Part shown: positions 23,715-36,775 of the stretch, piece after piece
Position numbering within the stretch: the stretch's first letter is position 1
How the letters are laid out: every line of letters starts with the position of its first letter
From: Aspidapion aeneum
Taxonomy: Eukaryota; Arthropoda; Insecta; Coleoptera; Brentidae
NCBI GenBank assembly: GCA_963576565.1
Contig: OY755039.1
Span: 141,615,369-141,679,368 of the forward strand
Length of the DNA: 64,000 bases
Direction: 5' to 3'
Program-made: the position numbers and the translations under genes
Notes under the pieces: model-generated
The model's database searches: none
What the model saw: only the letters and a program-made list of their open reading frames with translations
What the model was told of the DNA's origin: nothing

Positions 23715-25470
23715 TTTTTGTTTTTGTTTTTATTTGAATTTTTGGGAAAACCTAACCTTAAATTTTATTTTGATATTTGTGGGTTTTTTTGGCCAAATCT
23801 TCAAAAAAGAATCTCCTTGTTTGGGAAAATTCCGGTCAGGTGATAATTTCTCTCTTTGTTGAAAGTTATTTTCTTTTTGATCACCTGATCATTTTGGCAA
23901 AAATCATGCGCGGTTTGCACAGGCTGGGAGTTTGAAGTGCCCCCCCTGTATTTGACAGGGGAATGAAGAACCACGTCCGACAAGACACTGAAAGAAATCA
24001 CACGTGTTTTAAGATTTAAGACCAAAATTCCAGCCACAAGAAAGTACGCGGCGCCGCGAGTGAAATGTAGAACAGCTGCTGAATGAAAGAAGGTAAGCTT
24101 CTAGCGGGTTGCCGATTTTTTTCCTTTGTTTTAGTTCAATAAACGTCTGATTTCCCAGACGGGGTGAATTTAACTTTGGGGTAATTTTTTTGTGATATCT
24201 CTAGTTTTCTCCCCTTCAGGGCACAGCCGTCTATTTGGTCCTTCGAGCCGAGGTAAATACCGGGAATAATTTACCTTTACTAAAAATGACTCCATTCCTG
24301 CTCTCTATTCCTGCAGCATCGGCGTTTAGAAAAAGAGTTTTTTCAATTATGGTTTTGAAGTGGCGGGAGAAAAGAAACAGAGCCAGTATTTCATGGATAA
24401 AAAATGAGCTTTTGGTTCATAAAATTACATTCTGACTCTAAGATTCCTAAAATTTGTAAAAAATTATAAAACTTTTGTATTTATAGTATTTTGATTTCTA
24501 TTCAAATAAACGTTTTAGATATGGTGTAAAAATATACGGGAAAACCCCGTACATATAGAAATTGGCTTAACTAGGGGGTGGCAGGGTGCTTTGCTTTAGG
24601 CGGCACTTTTTGGGGGTGATAAAACTCAGAAAGAAATTAAAAATAACATACAGAGCGATAAAAAAAATTATTAGAAAAAATAAAGTTTTTGTCATAGTGA
24701 ATATATTTACATTAATTTTCCAAAAGCAAGGCAGGTAGCCCAATTTTTTTTAGCCATAATAATAGCCATTTTTCTTGCGTAAAATTAGGTGATATAGTCA
24801 GTTTTAAAAAATGTTTTAAAACTTATAAAATAACTACAGTAACTTTAAAAAATATTGTGGCAATTTTTAGTTTTTTCCTTTTTTGGACATTTTTTTAAAT
24901 GACGCATATCATCTTTTTTTATTTCGCCAAAGGTATATCTCAGTGCCAAAAACTGAGTACCAGCAGAACTGGATACGATGATTTTCTGAAGGAGAAATTT
25001 CATTTCAAAGTGTTTTTGAGCGGAAAAAACATATATCTTTGAAACAACTTAATTTTTTTGTTTGTAAAATATTGTAGACATTTAGCACCCAAAGAGCTCT
25101 ACTCTTACCAAGTTTTGTTAAACTTACATTATTTTTGCAGAAATAAAAAATAAAAAACAAAAAATAAAAAAAATTACGGTTTTTAAAATTTTTCTTGAAC
25201 ATTTTGAGGTTATGTAGAAAATGTCATTTACAAAAGTTTTAGCCAATTTCATGGCCTATGACTTTTCTGTATATGACTTTTTTCTCCGAGGTCAACTTTC
25301 GCCGGAAATCGCAATAATACGATTCCCTGCCACTTTTTACCCCCCCAAACCTAACCCGCAACGCCCCTGCTCACGCATTTATTTTTTTTAACTTCATTTT
25401 TCGCCGCTCTACAATTTTCAATGCTCCAAGTCCTGTTAATAATTTTCTTTTTTTTGCCTTAAAATATGGT
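23715..25470. other. Non-coding, no recognised gene
   Basis: AT-rich sequence with short frames (for example 23801-24037 minus and 24235-24435 plus) that show no domain, repeat or splice context I can identify. Confidence 0.4.
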
Positions 25471-25479
25471 AATTCCGCT

Positions 25480-26290
25480 GGCCTATATGGACTGCCAAAC
25501 CTAAGTTTTTTCAGTTTTCTTTCAATTAAAAAGTTTGTTGTTTTGATCAAAAACCCTATTGAATGATAACTTGTTTGAAAGATCTTTGAAAAACCAACAT
25601 TTTGGAGTTACTGCCGCTTGCCTATGTCAAAGTTGTCAAAATCTGTCGACTGCCAAACTTATTATTTTACCATTTTTGACAAATTTCACAAGTTTTGTGT
25701 AAATGTTCGAAGGTGTAACCACAGCATGTTTGAAAGGTCTTTCAATAACTATTATGTTGACGTAACTGTCCCTTATTTACGTCAAACATATTTTCTAAAT
25801 TTTTTGATAAATTTGTGTTTTAAGATGCCATGATCAAATAAAGATAAAGTTTTTTACGGGACATAGGTCTGTCGGTAAATAACTTGTTAAAAAGGCGTTT
25901 AGTTTTCGTATATCTTGTTCGCACATATAAAAATTATTTCTACTTTATCTTCCTTTGAACGTGGCATTTTAAACACTTCAAACTAAAGTAAAAAAATGTA
26001 GAAAATATGTTTGAAGTAAACATGTGACAGTTACGTTAACTTGCTAGTTTTTGAAAGACCTTTCAAAGCTATGGTTGAATAAATATTTACCAAAAATAGT
26101 AATAGAATAAGTTTGACAGTCGATAGATTTTGACATGATTGACATAGGCAAGGAGCTGTTACCAAAATATTGGTTTTCAAAGGCCTTTTAAACGAGATAT
26201 CACTCAAAAGGATTTTTGTTTAAAACAACAAATTTGTGAATTTTAACGAAAACTGAAAAAAATTAGGTGTGACAGTCTATATCTTTTGAC
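25480..26290. repeat. Imperfect inverted repeat
   Basis: The arm around 25500-25690 (GCCTATGTCAAAGTTGTC, CTGTCGACTGCCAAACTT) recurs inverted at about 26090-26270 (AGTTTGACAGTCGATAGA, TTGACATAGGCAAG). The centre is near 25880. Probably a decayed fold-back element. Confidence 0.6.
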
Positions 26291-26815
26291 AGATTTGACG
26301 TAGACAATTGGCAGTTATGTCAAAATGTTCGTTTTTTAAAGAGCTTTATAACAAGGTATCACTAATTAGGAGTTACAATTTTAAAAAATTAAATTGCCTG
26401 CCCCTATGTTGCCCCCCAATGCAGGGCCGGCATTCCCGCCCATTCATACAATAGATATTTTGATGTTATCGATGACTGCCAAATAGGGTTCAGTTATCTT
26501 TAAAAGTTCAGAAGATATTTGAGTGGACTCGGACTTTTGGGACACCCTGTAAGTAATAGATTTAAAAAATACAGTTTTTCCAAAAATAAATAAGTAGAAA
26601 TTATGCCTTGACTGTTTTCCCATAAAATACTTTATAATTTTTAGGTGTACTATATATATTTCTTTGGTTTATATTGAAAAATACTATATTTATCTTTAAG
26701 AAACTTGGCACCCCTAGCCACAAGTCACTAAAATTATGTTTGGCTTATTTACAGTTTCAATTAAAAAAAAGATATACATTTTTTAAACGAATTACTTAGG
26801 TGGCTATTATTTTAA

Positions 26816-28945
26816 AAAAAGAAAAGAAGAAATAGGCACCAAAGTAAGCGGACAATATTCGAACTACCTAAGATATGCTGATGATATCGCCTTAATAACA
26901 GATAAGAAAGAAGAACTGATTAAAATAATAATATAACTCTTTATTTGTTGCTCTAGTTATGCCTAATACATAAAAGCTAAACAAACACAAATCCTCAATC
27001 GACTCTAAGAAACCAAGAAACATATTTATTACGGTTAAATGTCAAACAAATATCTACAGTTAAATCTTAAATTTTAAATTTTAAAGGAAAAAATATTAAA
27101 CCCAATTTATTTAAAAAAAAATAATAAAATTCCTATGCAATACGCATTTCGAAATTTTGAAGACTCCAAAATTAAGATTAACGCTCATTTAAAAATTGTC
27201 TTATAAAACGTTTAAAAATTTCAAGACTTTGAGATTGTTTAATTTCTGATGGTAAGCTGTTGTATTCTTGAAGCCCCTTAACAAAAAGCGAATTTGAATA
27301 TTTTTTTGTTTTTACTTTAGGAATATAGAAATTTTACCTGCTTCTTGTTGTTAAGTTATTAAGAATCTTATAAACAAAAATAAGTAAAAAATATTTGTGG
27401 CGATTGCTCACACTGAGCCAATCTAATGTGCTTAACATAGTGTCTATAGGAGCATTTAAGTATTATACGCATGCCTCGATTTTGTAGTTTTTGAAGAGCT
27501 TCTTTGCAATTACTATCTAAGAAGTATAAAACACTGGCACAGTAATCAAAGTGCGGTTGAACTACAGTTTTATATTCTGTAACAGTTGACTTCATTGATA
27601 AGTGTCTCGATACACGTGAAAGAAAATATAATTTTTTTGCAATTCTTTTATAAACATATTCAAAATGTGTCTTTAAGTTTGATGTTCCTTCCAACATGAA
27701 TCCCAAATATTTTGTGTCATCTACGATTTCGATATTTTCTCCATCGATAGTTATATTTATTTGACTAAAATCAATTTTTCGATATAAATGCTGCTTACAC
27801 AGAATCATTGCTTTAGTCTTAGAAGTATTAAGTTTAAGTTTATTTACCTTATTATAGTTAGAAATTATTTTAAGTTGATTGTTGATTCTACATATAGCTG
27901 AGTTTAAATCTTTATCTTTTGTTCCTACATAAGTATCATCTGCAAATAAGTTAAGCTAGTCACATTCAAGTTTTAGTTTCAATGCAATATCGTTCACATA
28001 TGTTATAAAAAAACAGTGGTCCCAATACACTTCCCTGTGGTACGCCCAAGTTATTAGACTCTATCGTTGATATGGAATTATTAATAACTGTAACCTGCGA
28101 TCTATCATTTAAATATTCCCCAACCCACTGCAGTACTATTCCTCCAATCCCATAGTACTCTAACTTTTTTAACAAAATCTCCCTATCAATGTTCTCGAAA
28201 GCTCGCTGAAAGTCTAAGAAAACTACTACAACGTATTGACCATCCTCTAAATGCTGGAAGAACTGGACACAGCAGCTAAAAATATGAGTATGACCTACAC
28301 TAAAACTAAAATGATAACGAACACAGATAAAAATATGAAGATCAGAATAAATAAAATTATAAAATAAATTTATTATCTGGGACAAATTGTTCAACTAAAA
28401 AAAGAAAACCAAACAACTGAAATCAAGAGACGATTGAGATTGGCCCGGGCAGCATTCGGTAAATTAAGCTACATATACATACCTCAAAACGAAAGTGTAT
28501 AACCAATGTATCATTCCTGTACTTACCTATGGATCTCAGACCTGGACACTTCAAACATAGATAAGGAACAAAAGCCCAAAGATCAATAAAAAGACAAATG
28601 TTACATGTAAATCTAACAGATAAAAAAAGGAATGAATGTATATAAATAAGTAAAACAAAAGTAAGAGAAGTCAGAGGAGAAGTAGCAAAATTAAAATGGA
28701 AATTTGCCGGTCATAATATCAGACAGAAAGACGATCGATGGAACAAATGTATTGTAAACTGGAGACCTTGGGAAAATAAAAGAAGTAGGGGAAGACCCCA
28801 AATGAGATGCGCGGATGATTTGAAGAAACACGCGGGAACTAGATGGATGAACACGGCGACTGACAGAGAAGAGTGGAAGATATTGGGGGAGGCCTATGTC
28901 CAAAGATGGATTGAAGAAGGCTAAATAGATAGATAGATAGATTTT
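26816..28945 (+). pseudogene. RTE-type LINE fragment interrupted by another LINE
   Basis: Left part 26816-26937 encodes SGQYSNYLRYADDIALITDK, the catalytic YADD box of an RTE-type reverse transcriptase. The same coding logic resumes at about 28250 with MLEELDTAAKNMS, then TTEIKRRLRLARAAFGKLSY, KLKWKFAGHNIRQKDDRWNK and GRPQMRCADDLKKHAGTRWM, and ends EAYVQRWIEEG followed by a GATA-repeat tail (28924-28943). Stops and frameshifts interrupt it. The middle (about 26938-28249) is a separate retroelement in the opposite orientation. Confidence 0.8.
26938..28249 (-). pseudogene. Jockey/CR1-like LINE, 5' truncated, nested
   Basis: Minus-strand reverse transcriptase: VVVVFLDFQRAFENIDREIL, GVPQGSVLGPLFF (about 28245-28010), then after a frameshift and a stop LFADDTYVGTKDKD (about 27955-27910), TKYLGFMLEGTSNLKTHF, the thumb-like C-terminal region and VQPHFDYCASVLYFL, ending near 27370. 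The 3' end toward 26938 is an AT-rich short-repeat tail. The FADD box and PQGSVLGPLLF-type motif place it in the Jockey/CR1/I assemblage rather than RTE. It inserted into an RTE copy just after its YADD box. Confidence 0.85.
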
Positions 28946-29282
28946 TTTTCTAGAAGGGGGTAATTTTCCTGTTTTCATTTAATTATTAGGCAAACGTGTA
29001 TATTTTTTTCTAGGGTGGGGCAATTACCATGATACCCCTTCCTCAAATCCGCGCTTGAAGTCTCTCACGGTTCGTAAATAAACCGGTTGTCTGGTAACTC
29101 CCAGCCAATAAGAATTTGGCAGCCTATGACGCGGGAATATGCCTGCTCCACGATCAATAAAGAGAGACCTATACGTTACATTATGAGAGAAATAAAGATA
29201 AATGCCGCAAAAATACCAAAATTTAATAAAAAATTTAATAATTTAAACATTTGTGATAAAAATTCCAACAGTTTTATAAATA

Positions 29283-29448
29283 CAGTCGAACCTCTCTAAC
29301 TCGAACCTCTATAACTCGAACCTCTCTATAACTCGAAACTTTTCATTTGTATTTGAACCTCTTTAACTCGAATTTCTATAACTCGAACTCTCCATAACTC
29401 GAACTGTTTTGGTTGTCCCTTTAGGTTCGAGTTATAGAGGTTCGACTG
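29283..29448. mobile_element. Tigger/pogo-like MITE
   Basis: Ends CAGTCGAACCTCTCTAACTC and GAGTTATAGAGGTTCGACTG, flanked by TA on both sides (29281-29282 and 29449-29450). Sister element B has the unoccupied site with a single TA (reverse strand near 44110). CAGT-initial ends with a TA duplication are typical of pogo/Tigger Tc1-mariner relatives. The interior is a series of AACTCGAACCTCT repeats. Confidence 0.85.
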
Positions 29449-30220
29449 TATCAGATTCAGGACACGATTATAAATACTTTTCCTAAGTTAATTCGACACT
29501 CTTGTTCATATTAATTTAACTTTTTTCGCCGAATACTGCAATATTGATTTTTTTTGTGGATAGGAGGTAATTAAAATGAGTTTTTTTTGAGAAATTTTAT
29601 CAAAAAAATTTAAAGAAATGAAATTGAAATGACTTTAAGTCAATGGCAGTAAGAGAACATGCATAAATTACATAACGCAAAGATTCAGGATTTTTGATCC
29701 CCCCTTCTTAAAGCATTTCAAGAAACATTATAATAAACATACATTGACTGTAACTAATATTCCTTCCCTCTTACTTGAGCATTATACAGGGTGTTCCAAG
29801 TTGAGTGTCCACCATTGCTAACTTTTTTATTATTAAAGATAGAGAAAAGTTTAAATTGGCTAGTAGAATTTTTGATGCTCTTTAAGATGCGCAAATAAAA
29901 AAAAATCGATCATTGAGTTTTCAAGTTTTTTCAAAAAACATCAATATAATTTTAAAAAATTCTACCAGTTTGCCAATTAAATTATTTTTCTATTTTTAAT
30001 AATAACAAGGTTAGAAATATGGTGTACTTTTAACTTGGAACACCCAGTATATAATTTAAGAATGGTCCTCATCAGTTTTGTTTTTAAATCATATTGCAAG
30101 TAACAAAAAACTATACCTATCTAATTTTATAATAGTTACAAAATAATTTTCTTTAACTTTTTTACTGTTTTTCGACTTTCATCAGTCCCTGTATAATCAA
30201 GCTTTCGTTTCATTGTGGAT

Positions 30221-30490
30221 TCATTTTGCTTTTTGGTATTTATAGATTTGATACTGATCATCACTCTTTGTTTTGCAATTTACCAATTTATATGGAATAG
30301 AAACTTTTTTAAATATAAATTTAGAGGATAGCTTCACAATATTTGTTTTAATAAATTTAAAATTGGCACCATGCAATTTTATGAACCCTTTGTCCATTTT
30401 GTTAACATTTTCATTCCATGATGTTGAAGGCTCAGTTAAGCCTCCAAAAGATAGGTTTTGCACCCATGATGGCATGGCATATGAATGCAT
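30221..30490 (-). pseudogene. C-terminal transposase-like fragment of element A
   Basis: Encodes MHSYAMPSWVQNLSFGGLTE, then NVNKMDKGFIKLHGANFKFI and a Lys-rich tail, matching the frame in sister element B (about 43100-43440). The motif GGLTEPS resembles the C-terminal region of P/THAP9-type transposases, but the resemblance is short and the family call is tentative. The RTE insertion at 30596 and a stop upstream remove the N-terminal part. Where B has a stop after NFKFI, A keeps a Lys codon. Confidence 0.5.
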
Positions 30491-30595
30491 GTTGATTTGT
30501 TCATTTTGATATGTATAGCAACCAAGTTCAAGGAACTCATTGTGATGCTTTCTAAACTAAACCATCTTTTTCCAAAATTTCTTTTAGTTAGTCTT

Positions 30596-33066
30596 CAATG
30601 AAATATCAGCAGTAAGTACATCTAGAGAAATTGTAGTATTGGGAGATTTAAATAGTAGAACAGGTAACAGAGTAAATGATCTGACAGTTGGCCAATATGG
30701 AGAAGATGTTGTTAATGACAATGGAAACCGGCTTATCACAGTATGTGAGCAATTAGACCTAAAAATCCAAAACGGTTTTTTCCAACATAAGAAAATACAC
30801 AAATATACCTGGACCAAACCCTCACAAAACCTGAAATCCGTCATTGATTATCTTATCACTAAACAAAAGACAAAACTAAAAATTCAAGATGTCAGAACAA
30901 AGCGTGGATCAACATGCGGAAGTGATCACTATTTTCTGGAGACCAAAATTCTCTTTCCTTATCAAGGCCGAAGCCTCCATCAACAAAATCTTGATGATAC
31001 AGTGAATGAGGAAATTGATCACTGTCAATATAATCTACTAAGCCTAGAACATGACAGCGTAAAAAACTTATACAAAAAGAGACTGAACGAAAAACTTAAT
31101 TCAAGTTCAGGTGAAACCCCAGATGAGGAATACGAATGTATCACATTAAGCATCCATCAAGCTGCAAAAGAAGCACTAGGATTAGTAGAAGAAACTCCTA
31201 AAAGAACAAAACCATACTGGTGGGATGCTGAGATTGAAAGTGAAATAGAGGAAAAAAGGAAATTATATCACACATACTTATCCCAAAAGACAGATAGAAG
31301 CAGAGAAGAATACAAAAGCGCGCAATCAAAGGTGAGAAGAATGATCAGTGATAAGAACAATCAATCATGGATGCAAAAGTGCCAGAAAATAGATTCTTAC
31401 TTAGGAGGTAGAAGAAGTACCGAAAGCTGGAAAACTATAAGATCGATCAAAAAAGAAACATGCAGAGATATTATTTCACCAATACCAGACAAAGAATGGG
31501 ATGAGCATTTTAAAAAACTTTTAACTGAAGAGCAGAATTCAAGGAAGACGAAAGAGACAATATCATTAGAACGATGGGAGACCCCTCACAATATCTGAGG
31601 TCAAAAACGTGTGCAAAACTTTAAAAAGCGGTAAATCTGCCGGACCCGGAAATATCCCAGCTGAACTTATTAAATATGGCACTGAAGAATTGTTTTGGAG
31701 ATTAAGGAATCTTTTCCAAAGATATTTAAATGGAGAAAACGTCATATATATCCACAATACACAAAAAAGGAAGGAAAGATATATGTGACAATTATAGAGG
31801 TATATCTGTAACTAGTACGCTAAGCAGAATATATGGCAAAATAATAAGAAATAAAGTGGAGAGCGAATATAAAGATATGGAGGCAGAAGAACAAGCTGGT
31901 TTCAGGGCGGGTAGATCGACTTCAGATCATCTCTTTTGTATAACCCAAGTTATTGAAAAGAAAATGGCATACGGACAAGAGCTCCATCTGCTTTACGTAG
32001 ATTTGCAGAAGGCATATGATAGTATACCACTAAATCTACTTTGGAAAGCGTTGGAAAAGACAAACATAAGCGTACAACTAATTAAGGCCATCAAAGAGTT
32101 ATACCGCAATAGTAAGGCAAAAGTTAAAATAAAAGCAAAACTAACCAAAGGCTTTCAAGTAAATAAAGGTCTTAAACAAGGTTGCTGTATCTCGCCTACG
32201 GTCTTCAAGATATATTTGGAACAGGTCCTTAAAGTCTGGAAGAGAAAATGCCAAAACATGGGAATTCCGTTGGATGAAACCACCTTGTATACTTTATGTT
32301 TCGCCGATGATCAGATAGTGGTGGCTCAGGATTATGACGACCTCGAATATATGACACGAAAACTAATAGAAGAGTACAATAAGTGGGGACTAGAGGTTAA
32401 TATCAATAAGACAGAGTATATGTGTATTGGTGGAACGAAACAGGATCTAATCTTAAATACTGGGCAGCGAATTCAGTCCTGTGATGAGTATAAATACTTG
32501 GGTCTAAAAATTACAGCTGACGGAACACTAGACAAAGCTATAAAAGATAGAAACGTACAAGGAAGAAAAGCAATAACTTTATTAAATGGAATAATTTGGG
32601 ACCAGAGTATATCAAAACATAACAAAAAGCTTATATATAACACCATTGTTAAAAGTATTATTACATACGGCTCAGAAGTATGGCCAATCTAAGATAGAAC
32701 AGAAAAAATGCTTTCCGCTACGGAGATGGACTATTGGAGAAGAGCAGCAGGGAAATCAAAAAGAGAAAGAGTTACCAATCAAAGAATAAGAGAAATTATG
32801 ACAGTGGGTGAACGTACTCTAGTGGATGATATAAGAACAACACAACTGGTGTGGTACGGACATGTACAAAGAATGGATGATGGAAGACTACCTAAACAAA
32901 TATTACAATGGAAACCAACTGGCCGAAGAAAACGAGGAAGGCCGAGGAGAAGCTGGAGAGAAGGAATAGATAGTGAAATAAGAATAAGAGGCCTAGATGA
33001 TGAATTATGGGCAAACAGAAACGAGTGGAGATTGGGTATCGGAAGACGTAGAACGTTGTGAAACCG

Positions 33067-33109
<43 letters not shown>
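30596..33109 (+). pseudogene. RTE-like LINE inserted in element A
   Basis: The 5' end lies within the endonuclease (EIVVLGDLNSRTG, YTW, SVIDYLITK, GSDHYFLETKILFP). The frame shifts near 31590 and 31740. RT motifs follow: NYRGISVTSTLSRIYG, AGFRAGRSTSDHLF, LLYVDLQKAYDSIP, GLKQGCCISPTVF, and the FADD box in LCFADDQIVVA; then TQLVWYGHVQRMDDGRLPKQ and RLGIGRRRTL, stop at about 33061. An in-frame TAA at 32690-32692 splits the RT. The 3' tail is an AT dinucleotide run (33070-33110). The target duplication TAGTCTT flanks it (30589-30595 and 33110-33116), confirmed by the empty site in B near 43003. Confidence 0.92.
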
Positions 33110-33115
<6 letters not shown>

Positions 33116-33119
33116 TAAA

Positions 33120-33259
33120 TACCCTGTTTCCACCAATGCATGCCCACCCCGATTCAAAAAATGCATCAGGTGACGTTGCATTTAAAACCGGTGCAAATCC
33201 ATGGCCCATCACGTGCATTTTTTGAATCGGGGTGGGCATGCATTGGTGGAAACAGGGTA
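33120..33259. mobile_element. Palindromic MITE K1
   Basis: Inverted arms of about 50 bp starting TACCCTGTTTCCACCAATGC and continuing ATGCCCACCCCGATTCAAAA. The same site in sister element B carries K4, so the K insertion predates the A/B split or belongs to the family. Confidence 0.82.
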
Positions 33260-33752
33260 TAATACATTTATAGCAAGCACGGAACAGGTATAAACACTAG
33301 GTACAAGACGACAAGACCCAAAATGTACAAAATTTCCTGGCAAAAGACGAAATTACGCTATAAACAGCGTTTGACTGCTGATTCCTAGGAAAACTGTGGC
33401 GTAGCTCTGACGTCACGGCCGTCATGACACAGAGTTACCAGACAACCGGTTTATTTAAAGACCGTGGACGTCTCTTTAAACCCCCCCAAGTGTCCATCCA
33501 TTTTGGATCACGATGTACTTTTTTATCTTGATGCAAGCTCCCAATAATTATTGCTATTTGGGTCTCTGTAATGAGTATATGGAAAACAAAAATGTGTTTG
33601 ATACATGCAACTATAATGATAGGTATGTCTGAAAAATTCAACCTTGGTAAAAAACAAAAATAAAATTACACAACTATATAATTATTTTAAAAAAAGCGTA
33701 AAAAAATGCGTCATTTTTGGTGTACTTAGAAAATGTTATTCTTTACGTATAT

Positions 33753-34896
33753 AGGGTGTCCCATAACTTAGGGGCCATAGTGCAGCAGGTGATAGAGGAG
33801 GTTATTTCCGAGAAAAAAGTTTATATAACATGGGGGTCAACCATATACGTAATATTCCAATACTCCGTTACCTATTTACACAATGGTTGGCGTTTGATGC
33901 AAACATTCAGAAATAAAGGTACGAAAAATGCACAGATACCAAATTTACATAGACAGAGGTTTTGTCAACTGTACGCCGATGATTTGACGTAACGAATACA
34001 AGAATAAAATGATATTCATGCGTAAAAGTATAATCAATCAGGACATTTTATTTTAAGGACCGCAAAGGGGATAGACTTATACCCATTGATATTGCTATTT
34101 CAAATAAGTATGCATACGTACTATATGGAAATAATATGCATATGTCTTTGAAAGCAACCAATCAGGTCTTTTTTGCTTAAAGACCCCAAGGCCCTCATGT
34201 TTGCATCATGAATGGGCAGTTACCGTGGGTATTGGAATATTCTGTATATGGGGTCAACACACATCTGTTTTTAAGATATAGGATTTTTAAAGTTGAGTTG
34301 GTGTGAGGAAAAAGGGTTTAACAAAAAAAAGAAAATCTGTCACAGCCAGCTGAATCCTCAGCTAATTGTGATTCAAAAATGTGGTACTTCTTTTTTTGAT
34401 ACAACTACGAGTTAAAGAGATACAGGCTGTCAAAATAACCTCCAAAAATTAATAAAAAAGAATAATTAAAAAAAAAAATAATTTTTGCTTAGTTATTATT
34501 TTAAAAAATATCAATAATATTTTATTATTATGTCTCGCTAGAGACTTGTTTTTATTAACAAAAAATATAGAAAAGACATTGCGTTTAATATGGCATTCAA
34601 AAAAGTTTATATCAAAAAAAAGTTTTTTCAAATAAAATTGACCGACTAATTTTTGTTTAAATAATTTTAATTTCAATTTATTGCTCTTGTTCTAATACGC
34701 GACTTTACCCAATTTTATATTTTTATTGCGTTTTTTTAACAAGTTATTATCAAAAAAGTTTAAAAAATCGCCAACTTTGATCCTCTGTATCTCGATAAAG
34801 AAAGAGTTTTGACCCGTGCATTATAGGAACTTATCATCAGACATGATTTCCTCTTTCACCTGTTGGCCTATGGCCCCTAAGTTATGGGACACCCTG
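33753..34896. mobile_element. MITE-like element with GGGTGTCCCATAAC ends
   Basis: GGGTGTCCCATAACTTAGGG at the left and its inverse at the right (about 34874-34895), about 45-bp arms around 1.05 kb of AT-rich sequence. The interior frames show no domain. Confidence 0.6.
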
Positions 34897-35094
34897 TATA
34901 TCCATCTTTTATTGCAGGTGTACAGTCATTTACTTTTTTAATATCTTGTTTTTCTCATCTTTGAAGAGTTTAAAGAAATATTTTGTAGTTTGGCAACACT
35001 GCACGGTTTCAAACACATACAGCTGCATTTCAAATCGCGTATGCGCGAGGAGGACGTGAACGTAAGGTCACTTATCGTAAAGCTTTACAGGTAG

Positions 35095-36485
35095 CGAAGC
35101 CTGACTGATTTTCTATTTTTGGGTTATAATTCTTGACATATCTGCCTCAGTTTCGCATTGGGGACTCGTTCTTATTTTAAAAATGTGTTTTTAACACAGT
35201 CTAAAAATCTATTTAATAATAATAGAGTTTCAAGATACTTTGTTGCAGCATAAGTTTATTAGATTAAATACATAAATTTATACACCAGTATTTACTAAGA
35301 CCTTAAGACTTAGCATTGTAGACCGGGTTTAAGTATCAAGTCTATAGACTTAATACCGACCGGTTTAAGTGTATTTTTTTAATACTTACAGGTCAAATAA
35401 CTGCAAAGATTTGGTTCACCCTAATGTGCAATATGATAGTAAGCATTTCTCAGTGAGTTTCATCTCATATAAATTCAAATAAAGAAAAACCACATAAAAA
35501 TTTTGTAACGAAATGTCATTTTTTGGAAATTTAGTCCGTGCAGTCGTAGGATTCTCGTTAAAAATAGTCTCAAATTGTAAGTATCACCCCTGAGTGGTGG
35601 TTTAAAGTTCGAAAAACAATAGAAATAATCTCAGAGTAATAAAATATATTTTATTACTCTAAGGAAATAATCTATGATTGACAAAAATACTTATATAAAA
35701 AAATATTTAAAGCTAAATAATACATAAATAACTTAAAACTATATCTGTAGATGCATTACCGTATTCAAGACGTATCAATATTTAAATACTGTAAAAAGCA
35801 CAAGATATATTAGAACCCCTTTTCAATTACACATTCACCAGAACAATCGACCATCGGTTTAATCATCGCTAATACCACGGATCATCTTTTGTTAAGGTGA
35901 TCCGTGCTAATACCCTGTTTCCACCAATGCATGCCCACGCATCACGTGATCGCCCATGGATTTGCAACGGTTTTAAATGTAGCGTCACCTGATGATGCGT
36001 TTTTTGAATCGGGGTGGGCATGCATTTGTGAAAACAGGGTATAACTTGTCTAAAAAATTAACTTGTAAAATATAGCGGACAGCTGACACTGACTTACACC
36101 GTTTTTATTCGACATTTCCTAGTGACGTTTGAAGGTTTAAATATGGCTACCATTTTTAAACCAAAATATTTTATTCTTTTTATTTATTTATAACTTTTGT
36201 GTGGAATAATGTCTTTGTTACAACGAAAAAGATGACCCATATCGCAAGGTATTTATGAACACTTTATATAAATATTAAAAACTATTGCATTCACGGGAAA
36301 AATAAGTTAAACCTTCAACCAAAATGTAGACTTTTTTGTAGCACTGTAGACCTAAATACTGGTGATAGAGTTTAAGTTCTACTGTATAAACCAAGACTAT
36401 TAAAATAAAACTGTGCTGCCAATGCGAAACCGAGGAAAACATCAAAAATAATAACCAAAAAATAAAAATTCAATGTCAGGCTTTG
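35095..36485. repeat. Inverted repeat unit with GCGAAAC arms
   Basis: A segment of about 65 bp (35098-35162, including CAGTTTCGCATTGG) recurs inverted at about 36417-36480 (CCAATGCGAAACCGAG). Probably the ends of an old DNA element, later hit by MITE K2. No gene found in the interval. Confidence 0.5.
35911..36041. mobile_element. Palindromic MITE K2
   Basis: Same arms as K1 (TACCCTGTTTCCACCAATGC ... CATGCATTTGTGAAAACAGG), with an internal GTCACCTGATGATGCG segment. TAA on both sides suggests a short target duplication. Confidence 0.8.
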
Positions 36486-36721
36486 CTTCCTATAAAGTGC
36501 CCTTAGGTGATATCTGTTCTGCTAAAACGTATTAAAACCATTAATGAAAAATGACTGCTGCAAGTGTTCCGCCATATTGGATTCAATTGAACCCAAACGT
36601 ATGGATTAAAAAAGGAGACGCTTTTAATAGAATTTGAATGACGTTGACATTTAAATTTAAAAAAATTCTTTGTATTTTGGAACTTTGAGGAGACAAAGCC
36701 ATTGTATTGTATTTATCCTAA

Positions 36722-36775
36722 TACCCTGTTTCCACCAATGCATGCCCAACCCGATTCAAAAAGCGCATCAGGACA
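36722..36775 (+). mobile_element. Half copy of MITE K (K5)
   Basis: Only the left arm (TACCCTGTTTCCACCAATGC through GATTCAAAAAGCGCATCAGG) is present; the right arm is absent downstream. Confidence 0.7.

Larger units (their letters stand above)
29066..33466 (-). mobile_element. DNA transposon A (CACGGTC family) with nested insertions
   Basis: Terminal inverted repeats of about 36 bp: CACGGTTCGTAAATAAACCG at 29066 and the inverse of CACGGTCTTTAAATAAACCG ending 33466. Flanks GAAGTCTCT and GACGTCTCT (29057-29065 and 33467-33475) look like a 9-bp target duplication with one change. It contains a Tigger-like MITE (29283-29448), the inverted CAGGGTGTTCCAAG segment (29785-30052), a transposase-like frame (30221-30490 minus), an RTE LINE (30596-33109) and a K MITE (33120-33259). 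Transposon B is an inverted sister lacking the first and the LINE. Superfamily not settled. Confidence 0.82.

Noticed and set aside
33061..33110. The AT dinucleotide run as an independent microsatellite
   Set aside because: It directly follows the RTE stop codon and ends at the target duplication, so it is the element's 3' tail.
29066..33466. Transib assignment from the CACGGT ends
   Set aside because: Flanking duplications read as about 9 bp in both copies, not 5 bp, and no RAG1-like protein was recognised.
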